Shown here piece by piece: positions 61,402-64,000 of a stretch of DNA of 64,000 nucleotides (the first letter of the stretch is position 1; every line of letters starts with the position of its first letter). The stretch covers positions 28,762,309 to 28,826,308 of the forward strand of contig OW203766.1 in NCBI GenBank assembly GCA_934045905.1, read 5' to 3'. Source of the stretch: Leuctra nigra. Its lineage: Eukaryota; Arthropoda; Insecta; Plecoptera; Leuctridae. The position numbers and the translations under genes are program-made. A model generated the notes under the pieces. That model had not been told where the DNA came from. It searched no databases and was given only the letters and a program-made list of their open reading frames with translations.

Positions 61402-62863
61402 TAGTGAGGGATGTAAGCACAAAAATAGTGCAAAATGTGATACAAATTTTTCCTTTGGCAGTCTTATAGGAAATTTTCCGCTCTTTCATAATTTCGATAT
61501 CCTCAAAAAATCGGGCGGCCATTTTGGGCCCCAGGGCTGTTCAAAGTGCCAAAAAGTGTGTATTTCAGTGAAATTATAAAACTTTTGTAAATTTATTGTT
61601 CTTGTATAATAAACGATGTGTCAGGAACGTACGATGAAAAAATAAAAATTCTAAGTCTAACGAAAGTTTTATTTATTCAAGAAATTAAAGATGTCGGCGA
61701 GTAAGCTCTAAAATAGCCGCCATTTTCAGGGAATTCGTATTTCAAGGTTGCAGTTGCTTATGTATGTTCATATTATGGACATTTAACTTAAAAATCGATG
61801 GATCGCGAAATTAACCCTTTGGGGGGTGGGGGGTGGAGACCTAAAGGTTTCGATGTGTGTAAAATAATCCATAGTAGATAGAGACTAATAATTTCTTGCA
61901 CACACTAATAAAACTGTGCTCTGTTCGAAAAATATCACGAGATCCCAAAATTATGCCGCCATCTTGGTTGAGACGCGTTTATATTTCGTTATTTTGCGCA
62001 CAGCAGTTGAAAAATGATGATAAATTGGCTACTTTGCTCATCCCTTGTTCACTGCAAAGGTATTGAGTCACCGCCTCCTGAACTAAAATTACATGTTAAA
62101 ATCCCTATCTTGTGACATTTTATCAACACACAAATGAAGTTTTAGGGAGAACGGTTGGAGATACATAGAATATGCAAATTACAAATGTCTTTATTAGAAT
62201 TAGTGCTATATTTTATGTCAAATAAACTTTTTCGTATTGTATGGAGAACGTACTGAAATTGACAAAAAAAAGAAATATAAGCTCTTTTTATCCAAGATGG
62301 CGGCATTATTTTGAGTTCTCGTTTTTTTTTTGAAGAGATCACATTTTCTTTAGTATGTGCATGGAACCATTTTTATCTAGCTAGTGTGGGCTATTGTATA
62401 CACATCGAAACCTTTAGGGCTCCACCCCCCACCCCCCAAAGGGTTATTTCGTGACCCATAGATTTTTAAGTTAAAAGTCCATAATATGAACATACATAAG
62501 CAACTGCAACCTTGAAACACGAATTCCCTGAAAATGGCGGCTATTTTAGAGCTTACTCGCCGACATCTTTAATTTCTTGAATAAATACAATTCGTTAGGC
62601 CTAGAATTTTTATTTTTTTATCTTACGTTCCTGACACATCGTTTATTATACAAGAACAATAAATTTACAAAAGTTTTATAATTTCACTGAAATACACACT
62701 TTTTGGCACTTTGGACAGCCCTGGGGCCCAAAATTGCCGCCCGATTTTTTGAGGATATCGAAATTATGAAAGAGCGGAAAATTTCCTATAAGACTGCCAA
62801 AGGAAAAATTAGTATCACATTTTGCACTATTTTGGCAAATGTATGTGCTATCAGCCCTCACTA
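61402..62863. mobile_element. 1.46-kb element with very long terminal inverted repeats
   Basis: The left arm (61402 to about 61990) and right arm (about 62267 to 62863) are inverted copies. The outer 450 bp match closely, e.g. TAGTGAGGG at both tips, ATAGTGCAAAATGTGATAC and GATGTCGGCGAGTAAGCTCT; the inner part is more diverged. GTA lies directly outside both tips and may be a 3-bp target duplication. The unique centre is only about 280 bp and has no transposase frame, so it is non-autonomous. The superfamily is not identified. Confidence 0.88.
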
Positions 62864-64000
62864 GTAGTCATTTGTGAAGATAATACTTGTACATGAAAGC
62901 AGCAGAGCATTGATAGAATAACCTTGCGAGTACAAGCAGTAATCTTTTACTGTGTATGATACCTTACTAGGAAAACGCTCTGTATAACGCGTTGATGAGC
63001 GAGCACGGACACGCGCAACACCTCGAACCGAAATTATGTCTATCGAAAATATCATTAAAAGCCATTAATTCTTGAAATTCGTCAGACTTGTAGGTATAAA
63101 AATCTCAAAATATTCCTAAAGTATTAGTCCCAATAACCACGCAAAGTTTTAAGTTGATCGATTGAACCTGTATGATTAAAATGTTCCTTGTTAATATTCA
63201 AAAATCATAGGATCTATTTAAAAAAAATATACCTGGGACCACTCATGTGATATAAGTGTGTATAGGTACTTACACAATATTAGACGATCTGTAATGATCT
63301 GTTGAACATAAGTTTGAAAGTTTCTGCTCTAACTACCTTGGAACTATAAGGAGTAGAAGTAGCCGTGATCAACATTTTCGAGAAATTTGACAGCCAACAT
63401 GCAAAATGTCCGTAAAATGTCAATAACTTTTGGAATTAAACACAGATAAGTCTGAAAATTGTCAAAAATACAGATAATGTTGGGCCCAATGACCATGCAA
63501 AGTTTTAAATTGATCGGTCATACGGTTCTAGTTTAAATTTCAAAAAATCATGTGAAAGATTTTTTTTAAATTTTAACCAATGGGAGGATTTGGCTGAAAC
63601 TTTGTAAGATTGGGTACAATGTTGGTCGTAATGACTTGTCAAAATTTCAAATTCATCGGAACAACCAATCTAAAGATAATTTTTTTAAAATTTGAACCAA
63701 TGACAAGATCCCGTTCAAAAACGATCCCAGGGACCGCATAGATTACGTAGGTATATGTGCAAAATTTCAGATCGATTGGTTGTGCCGTTTGACCTGGGCC
63801 GTAAACACACAAAAAAAACACACAGAGAAAGTGGCATAAGAGTACCGTGGTGACGCTCGCTACGCTCGCTCAATTAAGTTTATGCCTGTAGGCACGACAC
63901 ATAAATTGTTCTGTCTGTATGCACGACACATAAATTGTTCTTGCGAATAGCAATGTGAATTCTGTTTCGCTTGGAGTTGAAAAGCTATTTTCAATGTGTG
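62864..64000. repeat. Diverged dispersed-repeat fragment with recurring AAGTTTTAAATTGATCGG-like words
   Basis: Four diverged blocks near 63117-63170, 63470-63535, 63605-63670 and 63735-63800 share the word order AATGAC...GCAAA(G/A)TTT(C/T)A(A/G)ATTGATCGG. They are followed by AAACACACAAAAAAAACACAC and CGCTCGCTACGCTCGCTC. A 30-bp direct duplication (GCACGACACATAAATTGTTCT) lies at 63891-63941. This looks like the edge of an old mobile element that continues past the window; no gene is supported. Confidence 0.4.

Overview
The window is nuclear DNA from an animal, almost certainly an insect with a large, repeat-rich genome. The grounds are spliceosomal introns (one of 20.6 kb), a Golgi class II alpha-mannosidase of the insect alpha-Man-IIb type, a secreted glycine-rich cuticle-like gene, tRNA- and 5S-derived SINEs, a Penelope-like retroelement and many small inverted-repeat DNA elements in AT-rich DNA. 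Coding exons are much richer in GC than their surroundings. The order of insect cannot be fixed from sequence alone. Nothing bacterial or viral was seen.

Layout. Positions 1-10599 are one satellite block of 106 head-to-tail units of 100 bp (one unit is 99 bp), running off the left edge. The last unit runs without interruption into an open frame ending in a basic, NLS-like tail and a stop at 10706-10708. The unit contains a good splice-acceptor sequence, so the array looks as if it grew from an intron/terminal-exon boundary. From 11.7 to 13 kb lies an inverted-repeat element with a second foldback nested in it; a related copy without the insert sits at 19.05-19.58 kb. Between 13.98 and 17.88 kb is a complete plus-strand gene: TATA box, short 5' UTR exon, five coding exons, 320 aa, poly(A) signal. 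It encodes a secreted protein with a furin-like site, a glycine/histidine-rich block and an Ala/Gln-rich helical tail.

The minus strand from 44896 down to 21346 holds the 3' part of the alpha-mannosidase gene: a 134-bp exon (44763-44896) spliced in phase 1 to a 2786-bp terminal exon (21346-24131). The first exons, with the membrane anchor and the first zinc ligands, are probably beyond the right edge. The intron between them holds a small inverted-repeat element (27.8 kb), a 111-bp tandem repeat (30.8-31.2 kb), a SINE with its tail present at both ends (31.6-32.1 kb), a 16-copy tandem repeat of 80-84 bp (38.2-39.4 kb), a SINE relic (42.2 kb) and a SINE ending 28 bp from the splice donor (44.6 kb).

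From 44.9 kb to the end no convincing exon was found, only mobile and repeated DNA: an inverted-repeat element (47.3-47.8 kb), a SINE with a snapped-back tail (51.9-52.1 kb), a Penelope-like element with a GIY-YIG endonuclease tail and inverted terminal repeats (52.2-53.3 kb), a 5S rRNA-derived SINE (54.3-54.7 kb), simple repeats, two overlapping perfect palindromes (58.37-58.42 kb), a chimeric SINE (60.85-60.99 kb) and a 1.46-kb element with very long terminal inverted repeats (61.4-62.9 kb).

The most unusual observations are (i) a satellite that multiplies a splice acceptor about a hundred times in front of a candidate terminal exon, and (ii) four retroelement insertions whose 3' tail is also found at the 5' end, inverted in three cases and direct in one. 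The inverted cases suggest frequent self-priming or template switching during reverse transcription.
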